The notes: generated by a model not told the origin, from the sequence alone. DNA of 64,000 nt from an uncultured Selenomonadaceae bacterium (GCA_937902665.1 CALELM010000089.1:52233-116232), one strand, 5' to 3'. Shown: positions 41,279-50,320, numbered from the stretch's first letter. Numbers and translations: made by a program.

Positions 41279-41956
41279 ATGGCAGGCATTAAAGTGACGG
41301 GACTGGGACCCGGACGGGCAGGATTGATCACCATGGAAAGCATGGAGCTGATGGAGCAGGCAGGGACGCTGATTCTTCGCACGGAGATTCATCCGACCGT
41401 GGAAGCCTTGAGGGAGCGGGGATTGCAGTTTACTTCCTACGACAGCTTTTATCAGGAAGCAGACTCCTTTGAAGAGCTTTATTCGGCGATTGCAAGGGAC
41501 TTGCTATCTAGGGCAAAGGCTGGAGAGGACATCGTGTATGCTGTTCCGGGCAGCCCTTTGGTGGCAGAGCGTACCGTAGTTCTTCTTCGGCAGATGGCAA
41601 AGGAGGAAAATGTTCCCTTGGAGATAGTTCCGGGAATGAGCTTTTTGGAGGTGCTTTATGCAAGGCTTGGCATTGACCCTGTAGAAGGAATTGCTGTTCT
41701 CGATGCAGAAACGCTCGATAATATCGTCCTTCCGAAAGGCTTGCCTATGGCGGTGACACAGGTTTATAATGCACAAATCGCCTCGGATGTGAAGCTTTTG
41801 CTGATGGAGCATTTTCCGGACGATTATGAGGTGACGTATGTGCACCATCTTGCACTTCCTGATGAATCCATTCGTGAGATGCCGCTTTTTGAACTGGATC
41901 GGCAAAAGGACATCGACCACTTGACAAGCATTTACTTGAAAAAATACAAATCATAA
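41279..41956 (+). CDS. Tetrapyrrole methylase-like protein (YabN N-domain), without MazG domain
   Basis: A 225-residue protein matching the N-terminal SAM-dependent tetrapyrrole methylase domain of YabN/MazG proteins: TGLGPGRAGLITMESMELM, DIVYAVPGSPLVAERTV and VPGMSFLEVLYARLG. YabN normally continues into a MazG pyrophosphohydrolase; here the frame stops and a terminator follows, so the MazG half is absent. It lies after mfd as yabN does in Bacillus. The real substrate is unknown. Confidence 0.8.
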   Translation: MAGIKVTGLGPGRAGLITMESMELMEQAGTLILRTEIHPTVEALRERGLQFTSYDSFYQEADSFEELYSAIARDLLSRAKAGEDIVYAVPGSPLVAERTVVLLRQMAKEENVPLEIVPGMSFLEVLYARLGIDPVEGIAVLDAETLDNIVLPKGLPMAVTQVYNAQIASDVKLLLMEHFPDDYEVTYVHHLALPDESIREMPLFELDRQKDIDHLTSIYLKKYKS

Positions 41957-41963
41957 TTGTGAG

Positions 41964-41998
41964 GAAGCACTGATTGCCGCATAAATCAGTGCTTCTAT
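41964..41998 (+). terminator. Intrinsic terminator after the mfd operon
   Basis: AAGCACTGATT and AATCAGTGCTT form an 11-bp stem around an 8-base loop, followed by CTATTTTG. Confidence 0.8.
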
Positions 41999-42019
41999 TT
42001 TGTTTGAAATAAAAATTGG

Positions 42020-42074
42020 GAAGAAGGTGATGACACTCGGCAAGCAGGCAGGGATGCTGCAGGGGAATCGGTGA
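42020..42074 (+). pseudogene. Rpn/PD-(D/E)XK nuclease remnant, copy A
   Basis: A short frame remnant that ends TLGKQAGMLQGN. It matches over about 46 bp the sequence near 43727-43775 (TALGKQAGLLQGE). Both look like the C-terminal end of Rpn-type recombination-promoting nucleases/transposases. No start or nuclease domain remains. A terminator-like hairpin (CCGCTAGC-GAAA-GCTGGCGG, then TTTTTT, 42080-42105) follows. Confidence 0.5.
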
Positions 42075-42192
42075 CTTGACCGCTAGCGAAAGCTGGCGGT
42101 TTTTTGTATGTCATGAAAAGCTTTGCGCAAGTCTGCAAGTCGTTGGAAGGGGGAAATGTAAAAAAACAAAAAAATTTTAAAACTAAGCAGGA

Positions 42193-42222
42193 TTGTCCCC
42201 CCCCCGTAGAACATAGTATTTT
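42193..42222 (+). promoter_or_regulatory. Possible promoter with a 9-C tract in the spacer
   Basis: TTGTCC (42193-42198) overlaps a run of nine C (42197-42205); candidate -10 boxes TAGTAT (42214) or TATTTT (42217) follow at 15 or 18 bp. The rest of the 405-bp gap before the acyltransferase gene is AT-rich and non-coding. A homopolymer here could alter spacer length by slippage. Confidence 0.35.
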
Positions 42223-42361
42223 GGGAAGAAATGTTTAGCAGGGAAAGGAGCTTCAGTGATTTTTAATGCTGCAAGATTCAAGTGTTTCAGAGGATATTTT
42301 TTTGCAGATGTGTTGCAGTGATTAATGATTCGTGGACAGTGGATAATTTGAGGTGAGGTTT

Positions 42362-43477
42362 ATGCAGAGGAACATAGGATTAGATATAACTCGTTCAATG
42401 GCAATATTGCTGGTATTAATGTCTCATTGCAGAAGTATTTTCCATTATGACAGTGATTTATTAGGGGAAGGTCTATGGCGTTTGTCAATAGGTGGTTTAT
42501 ATGGTGTGGAATTATTCTTTGTATTAAGTGGATTTCTGATTGGAAGAATTTTGATTAAAAGCATAGTGTCTGCAAAGGAGGGACATGGTTATACATATAT
42601 AAGCACTTTGAAGAATTTTTGGATAAGAAGATGGTTTAGGACATTGCCTTTGTATTGGCTTATGTTAATAGTTAATTGCGTATTTTGGTATTATTTTCCA
42701 AAGTATTGTTGGAATGTGGATCCTGTTTCTATAACATGGAAACATTTGTTTTTTATCCAAAACTATGATTCAACAGCAATTGCTTTTTTTCCGGAATCAT
42801 GGAGTTTATGCGTAGAAGAATGGTTCTATTTATCAATACCAATCATGCTAATCATTTTACTAAACATTAACAAGCATATTTTTCGTAATATTTTAGCATT
42901 AGTAATTGTTATAGTTGCGGCTAGGTTTATCTATGTGCTTTGCAGTGGCGATGGCTTACAATGGGATTATGGCGTTAGAAAGAATATTTTTTTGCGAATG
43001 GATGCACTGGGAATTGGAGTGTTGCTAGCGTATATTTCATTATATCGTGAAACATGGTTCAGTAAGTTATCTAGTAAATACAATCTGCTTATAGGAGCAT
43101 CAGGTGTAGCTGCAATAGCACTTATGTACGTGAGCAGTCAAAGTTTCGTTGAAGGTGTTTTTGCGAAAACGATTATGTTTGATGTTATAACTATCTCTTG
43201 GGGGTTGGTGATGTGTTATTTATATCATGTAAAGGTGAATAATAATTTGTTGATAAAAATATTTACAAACGTAAGTAAAATATCATATTCTTTGTATCTT
43301 GTACATTTTCCAATATTCATATGTGCAGCTTGGTATACAAACAATATAGATAATTTGTGTACCAAGAGTGTTATATGCTTAAGTGCTTGGATTATGGCTT
43401 TTATGATAGCATATGTAACATATACATTTTATGAGTTTCCCATTATGAATTTACGGGATAGAATCAAGTCTATGTAG
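42362..43477 (+). CDS. Acyltransferase 3 family membrane protein
   Basis: A 371-residue integral membrane acyltransferase of the OafA/YrhL type, which O-acetylates or acylates surface polysaccharides. The N-terminal RNIGLDITRSMAILLVLMSH carries the family His; GVELFFVLSGFLIGRI and the SWSLCVEEWFYLSIP motif follow. About ten transmembrane helices are predicted. The gene is far richer in A and T than its neighbours (AAT, ATA and TTT codons prevail), indicating transfer. It lies between two Rpn-type remnants. ATG behind GAGGTGAGG. Confidence 0.85.
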   Translation: MQRNIGLDITRSMAILLVLMSHCRSIFHYDSDLLGEGLWRLSIGGLYGVELFFVLSGFLIGRILIKSIVSAKEGHGYTYISTLKNFWIRRWFRTLPLYWLMLIVNCVFWYYFPKYCWNVDPVSITWKHLFFIQNYDSTAIAFFPESWSLCVEEWFYLSIPIMLIILLNINKHIFRNILALVIVIVAARFIYVLCSGDGLQWDYGVRKNIFLRMDALGIGVLLAYISLYRETWFSKLSSKYNLLIGASGVAAIALMYVSSQSFVEGVFAKTIMFDVITISWGLVMCYLYHVKVNNNLLIKIFTNVSKISYSLYLVHFPIFICAAWYTNNIDNLCTKSVICLSAWIMAFMIAYVTYTFYEFPIMNLRDRIKSM

Positions 43478-43480
43478 CTT

Positions 43481-43551
43481 TATAACGAAGCTAAGCTGTC
43501 CCCTTCTTCAACAGTTTGCTGTAAGTGGGGGAAACCAAATTTAAACAAGCG
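43481..43551 (+). repeat. Host intergenic repeat A, copy 1
   Basis: It runs from TATAACGAAGCTAA through TTGCTGTAAGTGGGGGAA to AACAAGCG and is nearly identical to 58913-58983. After AACAAGCG this copy leads into the Rpn-type remnant. Confidence 0.75.
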
Positions 43552-43559
43552 CAAAGAGT

Positions 43560-43880
43560 GCGGCACCTCAAGGAAACGAAGAAAGGAGAGACGACCATCT
43601 GCAGGGCATTTGAAGAAGAACGTGCGGAAGGACGTGCAGAAGGTATCAAGCAATGGAGAGCAATATTATCAATATGCTGAAGGAGAAGCTGCAGCCAAGT
43701 ATGGTGGCTAGGATTATGCAGATGACGTTGGAGGAGGTAACGGCACTTGGCAAGCAGGCAGGGCTGCTGCAGGGAGAGCGGGCTTTGGATCATTGGGCAG
43801 AAGCTGACAGATTTTTGATGTGTTATGAAAAGAAACGGCAGTATTCTTTGGCTGCCGTTTCTTTTTGTGCTGAAATGTAG
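43560..43880 (+). pseudogene. Rpn/PD-(D/E)XK nuclease remnant, copy B
   Basis: The frame reads CRAFEEERAEGRAEGIKQ, then continues after a one-base shift as NIINMLKEKLQPSMVARIMQ and TLEEVTALGKQAGLLQ. This is the C-terminal half of an Rpn-type nuclease/transposase with a frameshift near 43650, without the catalytic N-terminus. A 75-codon frame (43653-43880) is its intact end. A terminator (GAAACGGCAG ... CTGCCGTTTC, T-run, 43831-43866) lies inside its 3' end. Confidence 0.6.
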
Positions 43881-43924
43881 TAGAATAGGTTTCATTGATG
43901 AATTGTTTTTGGGAGGTAGGATTC

Positions 43925-44611
43925 ATGGTAACGGCAGTGTTCCCAGCGGCAGGTCAGGGCAAGCGCATGCAGGCAGGGAAAAACAAGGTGCTTTTGGAGC
44001 TTTTGGGAAAGCCGATCCTTGTGCATACGTTGGAGCGTTTTTCTGCTTCGCAGCAGGTGGATTTTCTTGTGGTGATTGTTGCCGAGGAGGAGGTTGCCCA
44101 GATAGAGCAGATGCTTTCTGAGGTGACTGGATTGAAGCCCTATGTGGTCGTAGCCGGAGGTTCGGAACGCCAGTATTCGATTGCAAACGGGCTTGCCGCT
44201 ATGCCAGCGGAAACAGAAATTGTGCTGGTTCATGATGCTGCAAGACCGCTAGTGTCCTTGTCGGTTATCGAAAACGTGATTGCAGCCGCACGCGCAGAGG
44301 GCAGCGCTATTGCCGCAGTGCCGGAAAAGAATACGATTAAGGTAGTCGATGAGGAAGGTTTTGTCAAGGAAACCCCAAACCGTGCTGTGCTGTGGGCTGT
44401 TCAGACACCGCAGGGCTTCCGAAAGGAAATACTTTTGGAAGCATACCAGAGAGCAGGGAAGGATGGTTTCTTGGGGACAGATGATGCAAGCTTGGTGGAA
44501 CGAATGGGCTGTCCAGTGCAGGTAGTAGCTTCCAGCTATCGAAACATCAAGGTGACTACGCCGGAGGATTTGCTGATAGCGGAAGCGTTCATGAAGGAAC
44601 AGGAGTTATAA
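43925..44611 (+). CDS. ispD: 2-C-methyl-D-erythritol 4-phosphate cytidylyltransferase
   Basis: A 228-residue enzyme of the MEP isoprenoid pathway that couples MEP to CTP. It has the nucleotide-binding PAAGQGKRMQAGKNKVLLEL at the N-terminus, VLVHDAARPLVS near residue 105 and a late IKVTTPEDLLIAEA. ATG behind GGGAGG. It is followed 15 bases later by ispF, which catalyses a later step. Confidence 0.95.
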   Translation: MVTAVFPAAGQGKRMQAGKNKVLLELLGKPILVHTLERFSASQQVDFLVVIVAEEEVAQIEQMLSEVTGLKPYVVVAGGSERQYSIANGLAAMPAETEIVLVHDAARPLVSLSVIENVIAAARAEGSAIAAVPEKNTIKVVDEEGFVKETPNRAVLWAVQTPQGFRKEILLEAYQRAGKDGFLGTDDASLVERMGCPVQVVASSYRNIKVTTPEDLLIAEAFMKEQEL

Positions 44612-44626
44612 CATGGAGGTGACAGC

Positions 44627-45106
44627 ATGACACGTTTTGGTATGGGATATGATGTGCATTGCTTGGTCGAAGGAAGAAAACTGATTCTTGGCGGGGTGGA
44701 GATTCCTCATGCATTAGGTTTGCTGGGACATTCCGATGCGGATGTGCTTCTTCATGCTATTGCAGATGCCTTGCTGGGAGCGGCTGCGCTTGGCGATATA
44801 GGGAAGCATTTTCCGGACACGGATCCCAAATATGAGGGAGCAGACAGCTTGGTGCTGCTTTCGAGGGTGCAGGAGCTTTTGGAAGAACGTGGCTATGTCG
44901 TAGGGAATGTAGATGCAACGATTGTGGCGCAAAAGCCCAAAATGGCACCGCATATTACGCAAATGCGGAAAAACATTGCAAATGTCCTGAAGGTTGCTAT
45001 TGATCAAATCAATGTCAAGGCAACTACGGAGGAAAAGCTTGGCTTTACCGGTTCGGAGCAAGGAATTTCTTCCTATGCTGTGGCAGGCATTGAAAAGAGG
45101 GCATAA
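44627..45106 (+). CDS. ispF: 2-C-methyl-D-erythritol 2,4-cyclodiphosphate synthase
   Basis: A 159-residue MECDP synthase that cyclises CDP-ME 2-phosphate. Metal ligands Asp and His are in GMGYDVHCL (residues ~5-12), and the HSDADVLLHAIADALLGAA block and the late TTEEKLGFTG motif are typical. Normal length. GGAGGTG precedes the ATG. Confidence 0.96.
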   Translation: MTRFGMGYDVHCLVEGRKLILGGVEIPHALGLLGHSDADVLLHAIADALLGAAALGDIGKHFPDTDPKYEGADSLVLLSRVQELLEERGYVVGNVDATIVAQKPKMAPHITQMRKNIANVLKVAIDQINVKATTEEKLGFTGSEQGISSYAVAGIEKRA

Positions 45107-45124
45107 AGACAAGGGGGAGCTTGA

Positions 45125-45871
45125 ATGAAGCTGTTTTCAAGGCTTCGCAAGGATATTCGTGTCATATTTGAAAGAGATCCTGCAGCAAAGTCTGTTTGGG
45201 AAGTTCTTTTTTGTTATTCCGGATTGCATGCGATATGGATGCATCGGGTTTCTCATGCCCTCTATCTGCAGGGGTGGGTGCTTTTGCCTCGCATGATATC
45301 GAATATGTGCCGCTTTCTGACGGGGATCGAGATTCATCCGGGGGCGACGATTGGCGAAGGGCTTTTTATTGACCATGGAACAGGTATTGTAATCGGCGAG
45401 ACAACAGAGATTGGAAAGAACGTGACGCTTTATCAGGGAGTAACGCTTGGCGGTACGGGAAAGGAAAAGGGGAAACGGCATCCTACGCTTGGAAACAACG
45501 TGGTCGTGGCTTCAGGCGCCAAGGTGCTGGGTTCTTTCAAGGTAGGGGATCATGCAAAAATCGGTGCCGGATCGGTCGTGCTGAAGGAAGTCCCGCCGTA
45601 TGCGACCGTAGTGGGGATACCGGGACGCGTAGTTGTTATGAATGGGCAGCGTGTCAGGACGCTGGACGAAATGAGGAAGGCGAGGGTATCTGAGGAGGAA
45701 CTTGAGGTGCAGGAGCTTGCAGAGGAGCAGGATGTGGATTTGGATCATTGCGCCTTGCCCGATCCAGAGGAAGAAATGCGGCAGTCCATGCAGGATGAGA
45801 TAGAAGCTCTTCAGCGAAGACTTGCGGAATTGGAGCAAAGATTGGAGGATAAAAATGCTAAAGGTTTATAA
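45125..45871 (+). CDS. cysE: Serine O-acetyltransferase
   Basis: A 248-residue enzyme that makes O-acetylserine for cysteine synthesis. It has the N-terminal SAT helical domain (HAIWMHRVSHALYLQGW), the left-handed hexapeptide beta-helix (GEGLFIDHGTGIVIGETTEI, GVTLGGTGKEKGKRHP) and PPYATVVGIPGRVV. An additional acidic coiled-coil tail of ~60 residues (ELEVQELAEEQDVDLD) is unusual compared with short bacterial forms. It overlaps cysS, linking cysteine synthesis to its charging. Confidence 0.95.
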   Translation: MKLFSRLRKDIRVIFERDPAAKSVWEVLFCYSGLHAIWMHRVSHALYLQGWVLLPRMISNMCRFLTGIEIHPGATIGEGLFIDHGTGIVIGETTEIGKNVTLYQGVTLGGTGKEKGKRHPTLGNNVVVASGAKVLGSFKVGDHAKIGAGSVVLKEVPPYATVVGIPGRVVVMNGQRVRTLDEMRKARVSEEELEVQELAEEQDVDLDHCALPDPEEEMRQSMQDEIEALQRRLAELEQRLEDKNAKGL

Positions 45872-47285
45872 TACGCTTACGAGGGAAAAAGAAGAATTTA
45901 AGCCATTGGAGGAAGGAAAGGTCGGCATTTATTGCTGTGGCGTTACGCCGTACAATCATCCGCATATCGGGAATGCACGTCCCTTTGTTATTTGGGATGT
46001 TATCCGCCGTTATTTTGCCTGCAAGGGCTATGAGGTTCGGTATATACAGAATTTTACAGATGTTGATGACAAGATTATTCATGCGGCAAATCAGGAAGGT
46101 GTGGCATGGAGCGATATTTCAGCCCGTTACATCAAGTCCTACTTTGCGTCCATGGATGCCTTGAATGTACGCCATGCAGACCTTTATCCCCGTGTATCGG
46201 AAACCATACCGGAAATCCTTGCCATGATTGAAAAGCTGGTGGAAAAGGGATATGCCTACCCGCTGGAGAACGGAGATGTTTTTTATCGTGTGGAAAAGTT
46301 TGCGGAATACGGCAAGCTGAGCGGCCGCAAGCTGGAGGATATGCAGGCAGGGGCGCGCATTGAGGTGGACAGCCGAAAGCATCATCCTATGGATTTTGCT
46401 CTTTGGAAGGCGGCAAAGCCGGGCGAGCCGTTCTGGGACAGCCCGTGGGGCAAGGGACGCCCCGGTTGGCATATCGAGTGCTCTGCTATGTCCCTCAAAT
46501 ATCTTGGCGAGAAGTTTGATTTTCATGGCGGCGGAAGCGACTTGATTTTCCCGCATCATGAAAATGAGATTGCCCAGTCGCAGGCATGCATCGGTGATAC
46601 GAAAAGCTTCGCGCAGTATTGGCTTCACAATGGGTTCATCACGATTAAGAACGAGAAGATGAGCAAGTCGAGGAATAATTTCTTCACCGTGCATGATATC
46701 TTGAAGGAGTTCCCCGGCGAGGTCGTGAGATTCTTTATCCTGCAGACGCATTACAGAAGCCCGCTGGATTTCAACGAGGATCGCTTGAAGGAGGCGCAGG
46801 CAAGCCTTGCGCGCCTGCAAAACACAAAGGCATACATCGAGGAGCTTTCCAAGCTGGAGGGTTCGTCCAATACGGCTGCAAGCCTAGCGGAAAAGGCAGA
46901 GAAGCTTCTTTCTGATTTCTATGCGGCAATGGATGATGATTTCAATACGGCACTTGCCATCAGCCAGATGTTTGCGCTCTCCAAGGAAATCAATATTTAT
47001 TATCAAGAAGTTACGGGAGGAAAGGCAGGCTTCGATGCTGTTTCTTTTGGAAAGGCTGCTGAGGCTTATGAGAAGATGGCTTCCGTGATTGGCATTTTGG
47101 AGACAAACGAGAAAACAGGCGAGGACGGACTTGCAGACAAGCTGATGGATCTGATTCTTGAGATTCGCCAAGAGGCACGTCAGGAAAAGAATTGGAAGAC
47201 GGCGGACAAGATTCGTGATGGACTCAAGGCGCTTGGCATCGTTATCGAGGATTCCAAGAATGGCGCACGGTGGAAAAAGGCATGA
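45855..47285 (+). CDS. cysS: Cysteinyl-tRNA synthetase
   Basis: A 476-residue class I synthetase. The HIGH-type HIGNARPFV with the zinc Cys in YCCGVTPYN, the further zinc ligands in WHIECSAM and HHENEIAQ, and KMSKSRNN are all present. The ATG after GGAGGATAAAA lies within the cysE end. It overlaps mrnC by four bases. Confidence 0.97.
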   Translation: MLKVYNTLTREKEEFKPLEEGKVGIYCCGVTPYNHPHIGNARPFVIWDVIRRYFACKGYEVRYIQNFTDVDDKIIHAANQEGVAWSDISARYIKSYFASMDALNVRHADLYPRVSETIPEILAMIEKLVEKGYAYPLENGDVFYRVEKFAEYGKLSGRKLEDMQAGARIEVDSRKHHPMDFALWKAAKPGEPFWDSPWGKGRPGWHIECSAMSLKYLGEKFDFHGGGSDLIFPHHENEIAQSQACIGDTKSFAQYWLHNGFITIKNEKMSKSRNNFFTVHDILKEFPGEVVRFFILQTHYRSPLDFNEDRLKEAQASLARLQNTKAYIEELSKLEGSSNTAASLAEKAEKLLSDFYAAMDDDFNTALAISQMFALSKEINIYYQEVTGGKAGFDAVSFGKAAEAYEKMASVIGILETNEKTGEDGLADKLMDLILEIRQEARQEKNWKTADKIRDGLKALGIVIEDSKNGARWKKA

Positions 47286-47782
47286 AGTTCGATCATTTCA
47301 AGAAGCTTGTGGAAATGATGTTTCAGCCGGATGGTACAGGCGGTATTTTGCAGCGTTATGACGGCGTGGAGGTCAAGCAGCTGAATCCTTTGGTGCTTGC
47401 CTATATCGGAGATGCCTATTTTCATCTTTTTGTGAGGGGAAGGCTGCTTTCCTATGAGCAGTCAAAGGTGCAGGCACTTCATCAGTTCAGTGCGCAGATT
47501 GTTTCCGCTGTCTGGCAGGCGAGGGCATGGCATGCACTGGAAGGTATGATGACGGAGGAGGAGCTTGCTGTTTACCGGCGGGGGCGGAATGCCAAGAGTC
47601 ATGCACCCAGAAGCGCAAGCGTAGCAGAATATCATGCCAGTACGGGTTTTGAGGCGGTTTTGGGATATCTCTATTTGCAGGAGAAAAACGAGCGATTGTA
47701 TGAGATTGCGGAAGCCTCCTTTCAAGTGATTTCCAAGGACATGATGAAGGAAATACAGGGGAAGAATAGCAAGGGAACGTAA
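47282..47782 (+). CDS. mrnC: Mini-ribonuclease III
   Basis: A 166-residue RNase III catalytic domain without a dsRNA-binding domain, used in Firmicutes to mature 23S rRNA. The motif LNPLVLAYIGDAYFHLFVRG holds the metal-binding Asp, with the later STGFEAVLGYLYL holding the Glu. It follows cysS with ATGA overlap, the usual Firmicutes order. Confidence 0.93.
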   Translation: MKFDHFKKLVEMMFQPDGTGGILQRYDGVEVKQLNPLVLAYIGDAYFHLFVRGRLLSYEQSKVQALHQFSAQIVSAVWQARAWHALEGMMTEEELAVYRRGRNAKSHAPRSASVAEYHASTGFEAVLGYLYLQEKNERLYEIAEASFQVISKDMMKEIQGKNSKGT

Positions 47783-47797
47783 AGTGAGGAAACAGCT

Positions 47798-48487
47798 ATG
47801 GTAAAGGTAAAGCTTTTGGACTATACGCCGGAACCGGAACGAGTGGTGGCAATGGCAGCTAGGCTTTGTTACTCTGCGGTCGGTGCGGAGGAGCTTTCGG
47901 AACGGCTCAGTGATGACAAGGTAAGGGAAATGGTGGAAAAGATGGTGTCGCTGGGACATGCGTCTACGATAGAGCATGTATCCTTTACCTTTGGAATCGA
48001 GGGGGTGAGCCGAGTGCTGACGCACCAGCTCGTGCGACATAGAATCGCATCCTATGACCAGCAGAGCCAGCGCTATGTAGCAGCGCATGGCTTCCAATAC
48101 GTCACGCCGCATACGATTGAAGAAAACCATGCGGCGAAGGAAAAATATGATGCTCTCCTCTCAAAGATTCGCAAGACGTATGATGACTTGATAGAGCTGG
48201 GCATTCCCAAGGAGGATGCTCGTTACGTTCTTGCAAATGCGGCAGAAACCAAGATTCTTGTGACAATGAATGCAAGGTCGCTTCTGCATTTTTTCAACCT
48301 TCGCTGTTGCAATCGTGCGCAGTGGGAGATACGGGAAATAGCAAACCTTATGCTGGCAGAGGTACAAAAGGTAGCCCCTACGCTGTTTAAAAATGCGGGG
48401 GCAACCTGCGTGAATACAGGTCGATGCCCAGAGGGAAATATGGGGTGCGGCAAATTTAACGAGATGATAAAGCTGAGGAAGATATGA
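47798..48487 (+). CDS. thyX: FAD-dependent thymidylate synthase
   Basis: A 229-residue ThyX that makes dTMP using FAD and methylene-THF. It has the diagnostic RHRIASYDQQSQRYV motif (about residue 75), and the later NARSLLHFFNLR and CGKFNEM. This implies that the organism relies on ThyX rather than ThyA. It is 15 bases after mrnC. Confidence 0.95.
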   Translation: MVKVKLLDYTPEPERVVAMAARLCYSAVGAEELSERLSDDKVREMVEKMVSLGHASTIEHVSFTFGIEGVSRVLTHQLVRHRIASYDQQSQRYVAAHGFQYVTPHTIEENHAAKEKYDALLSKIRKTYDDLIELGIPKEDARYVLANAAETKILVTMNARSLLHFFNLRCCNRAQWEIREIANLMLAEVQKVAPTLFKNAGATCVNTGRCPEGNMGCGKFNEMIKLRKI

Positions 48488-48505
48488 AGAAAAGGGTGTA
48501 GCTCG

Positions 48506-49387
48506 ATGAAAAATTCTTCCAAACGATCGGACAAGGAAAGAAACGAGGAGAAAAAGCAGTTTCTTGGGAAAGGTATTCCCAAGCAAGAACCCTCCAAGGA
48601 AGGAAGGGGAAGGGAACGCTTGCAGGCTCCTGTTTCCAAAGAGCTTTCGGAGGACGTGCTGATTGGACGCAATGCGGTGCAGGAGGCACTTAAGAGCGGC
48701 AGGGGAATCAACAAGATTTTGGCGGCAAGCGGTGACAAGGAAGGCTCGATGGGGGCGATTCTTGCGCTCGCCAGAGAACGTGGGATTCCCGTGCAGAGAG
48801 TGGAGCGTTCCAAGCTTGACAGCATGACAGGCGGACTGCGCCATCAGAGCGTGCTTGCTTATGTTGCTCCTGTTCCCTATGCTGAGGTTGATGATATCCT
48901 GCAGCTTGCAGAGGAAAAGGGCGAAGCGCCGTTCCTGCTTCTCTTGGATGAGCTGGAAGATCCGCATAATTTGGGAGCGCTCCTGCGTACTGCCGATGCT
49001 GCCGGCGTGCATGGCGTTCTCATTCCCAAACGGCACAGCGTACCACTGACGGCAACGGTAGCAAAGACATCGGCAGGTGCCGTGGAATATGTTCCCGTTG
49101 CAAGAATCGGAAATGTCGTGCAGGAATTGAAAAAGCTCAAGGAAAAGGGGCTTTGGGTAGCGGCTGCGGATATGGACGGTACGCAGGCTTACTATGAGGC
49201 AGATCTTACAGGTCCATTGGTATTGGTGCTTGGCAGTGAGGGAAAAGGAATCGGCCGCTTGGTGAAGGAAAATTGTGATTTTGTTGTCCATTTGCCCATG
49301 CTGGGGAAAATCAATTCCCTGAATGCTTCGGTGGCAGGTTCCATTTTGATGTATGAGTCCATGCGCCAAAGGTTGCAGCAGAGATAA
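48506..49387 (+). CDS. rlmB: 23S rRNA (guanosine-2'-O)-methyltransferase RlmB-type
   Basis: A SpoU/TrmH-family RNA ribose methyltransferase of 293 residues. After a ~50-residue basic N-terminal extension comes the substrate-binding domain (LIGRNAVQEALKSGRGI) and the knotted SAM-binding core with LLLDELEDPHNLGALLRTAD, VLGSEGKGI and LPMLGKINSLNASVAGSI. The N-terminal extension is longer than in E. coli RlmB. In Firmicutes the gene (yacO) likewise follows mrnC. Confidence 0.9.
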   Translation: MKNSSKRSDKERNEEKKQFLGKGIPKQEPSKEGRGRERLQAPVSKELSEDVLIGRNAVQEALKSGRGINKILAASGDKEGSMGAILALARERGIPVQRVERSKLDSMTGGLRHQSVLAYVAPVPYAEVDDILQLAEEKGEAPFLLLLDELEDPHNLGALLRTADAAGVHGVLIPKRHSVPLTATVAKTSAGAVEYVPVARIGNVVQELKKLKEKGLWVAAADMDGTQAYYEADLTGPLVLVLGSEGKGIGRLVKENCDFVVHLPMLGKINSLNASVAGSILMYESMRQRLQQR

Positions 49388-49441
49388 AGAGGTTTTGCAA
49401 GACAGTATCTAAAGCTGTCCATAACTAGTATGGGAAGCAAC

Positions 49442-49471
49442 TTGACGTTTTTGGATAGAATGGAGTATAAT
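49442..49471 (+). promoter_or_regulatory. Sigma70-type promoter of sigH
   Basis: TTGACG (49442-49447), an 18-bp spacer, and TATAAT (49466-49471), about 60 bases before the sigH start. Confidence 0.6.
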
Positions 49472-49534
49472 TCAAAGGGCTGAGAAATAGGAAGCACGGA
49501 TTTTGAGGCGATTTCAAAGACGGGGGCTAGCGCA

Positions 49535-50320
49535 GTGGGGGCAGAACCAAACGCACATGTTTTTTTATACGAAGAGGAAGAAAGCAGTAGATTTGACTGT
49601 CTTACGGACGAGGAAATCGTCCTTGAGGTTCAAGAGAATACAGACGGAGATGCGCTGGAATATCTGATGGGGAAGTATCGGAATTTTGTGCGGGCCAAGG
49701 CACGGTCGTATTTTTTGATTGGTGCAGACAGGGAGGACATCATTCAAGAGGGAATGATAGGACTCTACAAGGCTGTCCGTGATTTTCGGAATGACAAGCT
49801 TGCGTCCTTTCGGGCATTTGCAGAGCTTTGCGTGACAAGGCAGATTATTACGGCAATCAAGACGGCTACAAGGCAGAAGCATATACCGCTGAATTCATAC
49901 ATTTCCTTGAACAGGCCGATTTATGATGAGGAATCGGACAGGACTCTTCTGGACGTGCTTTCAGGAGTCAAGACACAGGTAAATCCTGAGGAGCTGATGA
50001 TTCGTCAGGAGGAATTTGCTCATATAGAGAGCAAGATGTCTGAGGTCTTGAGCGGCTTGGAATGGAACGTTCTGATGTCCTATTTGGATGGGAGATCCTA
50101 TCAAGAAATTGCAGAGGATGTAGGCCGTAGCGTGAAGTCCATTGACAATGCGCTGCAGCGTGTGAAGCGAAAGCTGGAGCAGTACATGGAATCTCACGGC
50201 AAGAATGTGGATATTTCCATGGTGTACCAAGGCTTGTCCTCCATGGAGGTCACGTTCAGCACGGAAGAGAAGGGCGTTATGCCAAAGAGCCGAAAAAGCC
50301 TGTTGCAGCGTGGATGCTGA
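49535..50320 (+). CDS. sigH: RNA polymerase sigma factor SigH
   Basis: A sigma-70 family factor with region 2 (YFLIGADREDIIQEGMIGLY, then AFAELCVTRQIITAIKTATR) and region 4 (LDGRSYQEIAEDVGRSVKSI) typical of SigH. At 261 residues it is about 40 longer than the Bacillus protein, because of a C-terminal tail (from about residue 218) of unknown role. In Firmicutes sigH follows the rlmB-yacP genes; yacP is absent here. The GTG start is the only reasonable one upstream of region 2. Confidence 0.9.
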   Translation: MGAEPNAHVFLYEEEESSRFDCLTDEEIVLEVQENTDGDALEYLMGKYRNFVRAKARSYFLIGADREDIIQEGMIGLYKAVRDFRNDKLASFRAFAELCVTRQIITAIKTATRQKHIPLNSYISLNRPIYDEESDRTLLDVLSGVKTQVNPEELMIRQEEFAHIESKMSEVLSGLEWNVLMSYLDGRSYQEIAEDVGRSVKSIDNALQRVKRKLEQYMESHGKNVDISMVYQGLSSMEVTFSTEEKGVMPKSRKSLLQRGC

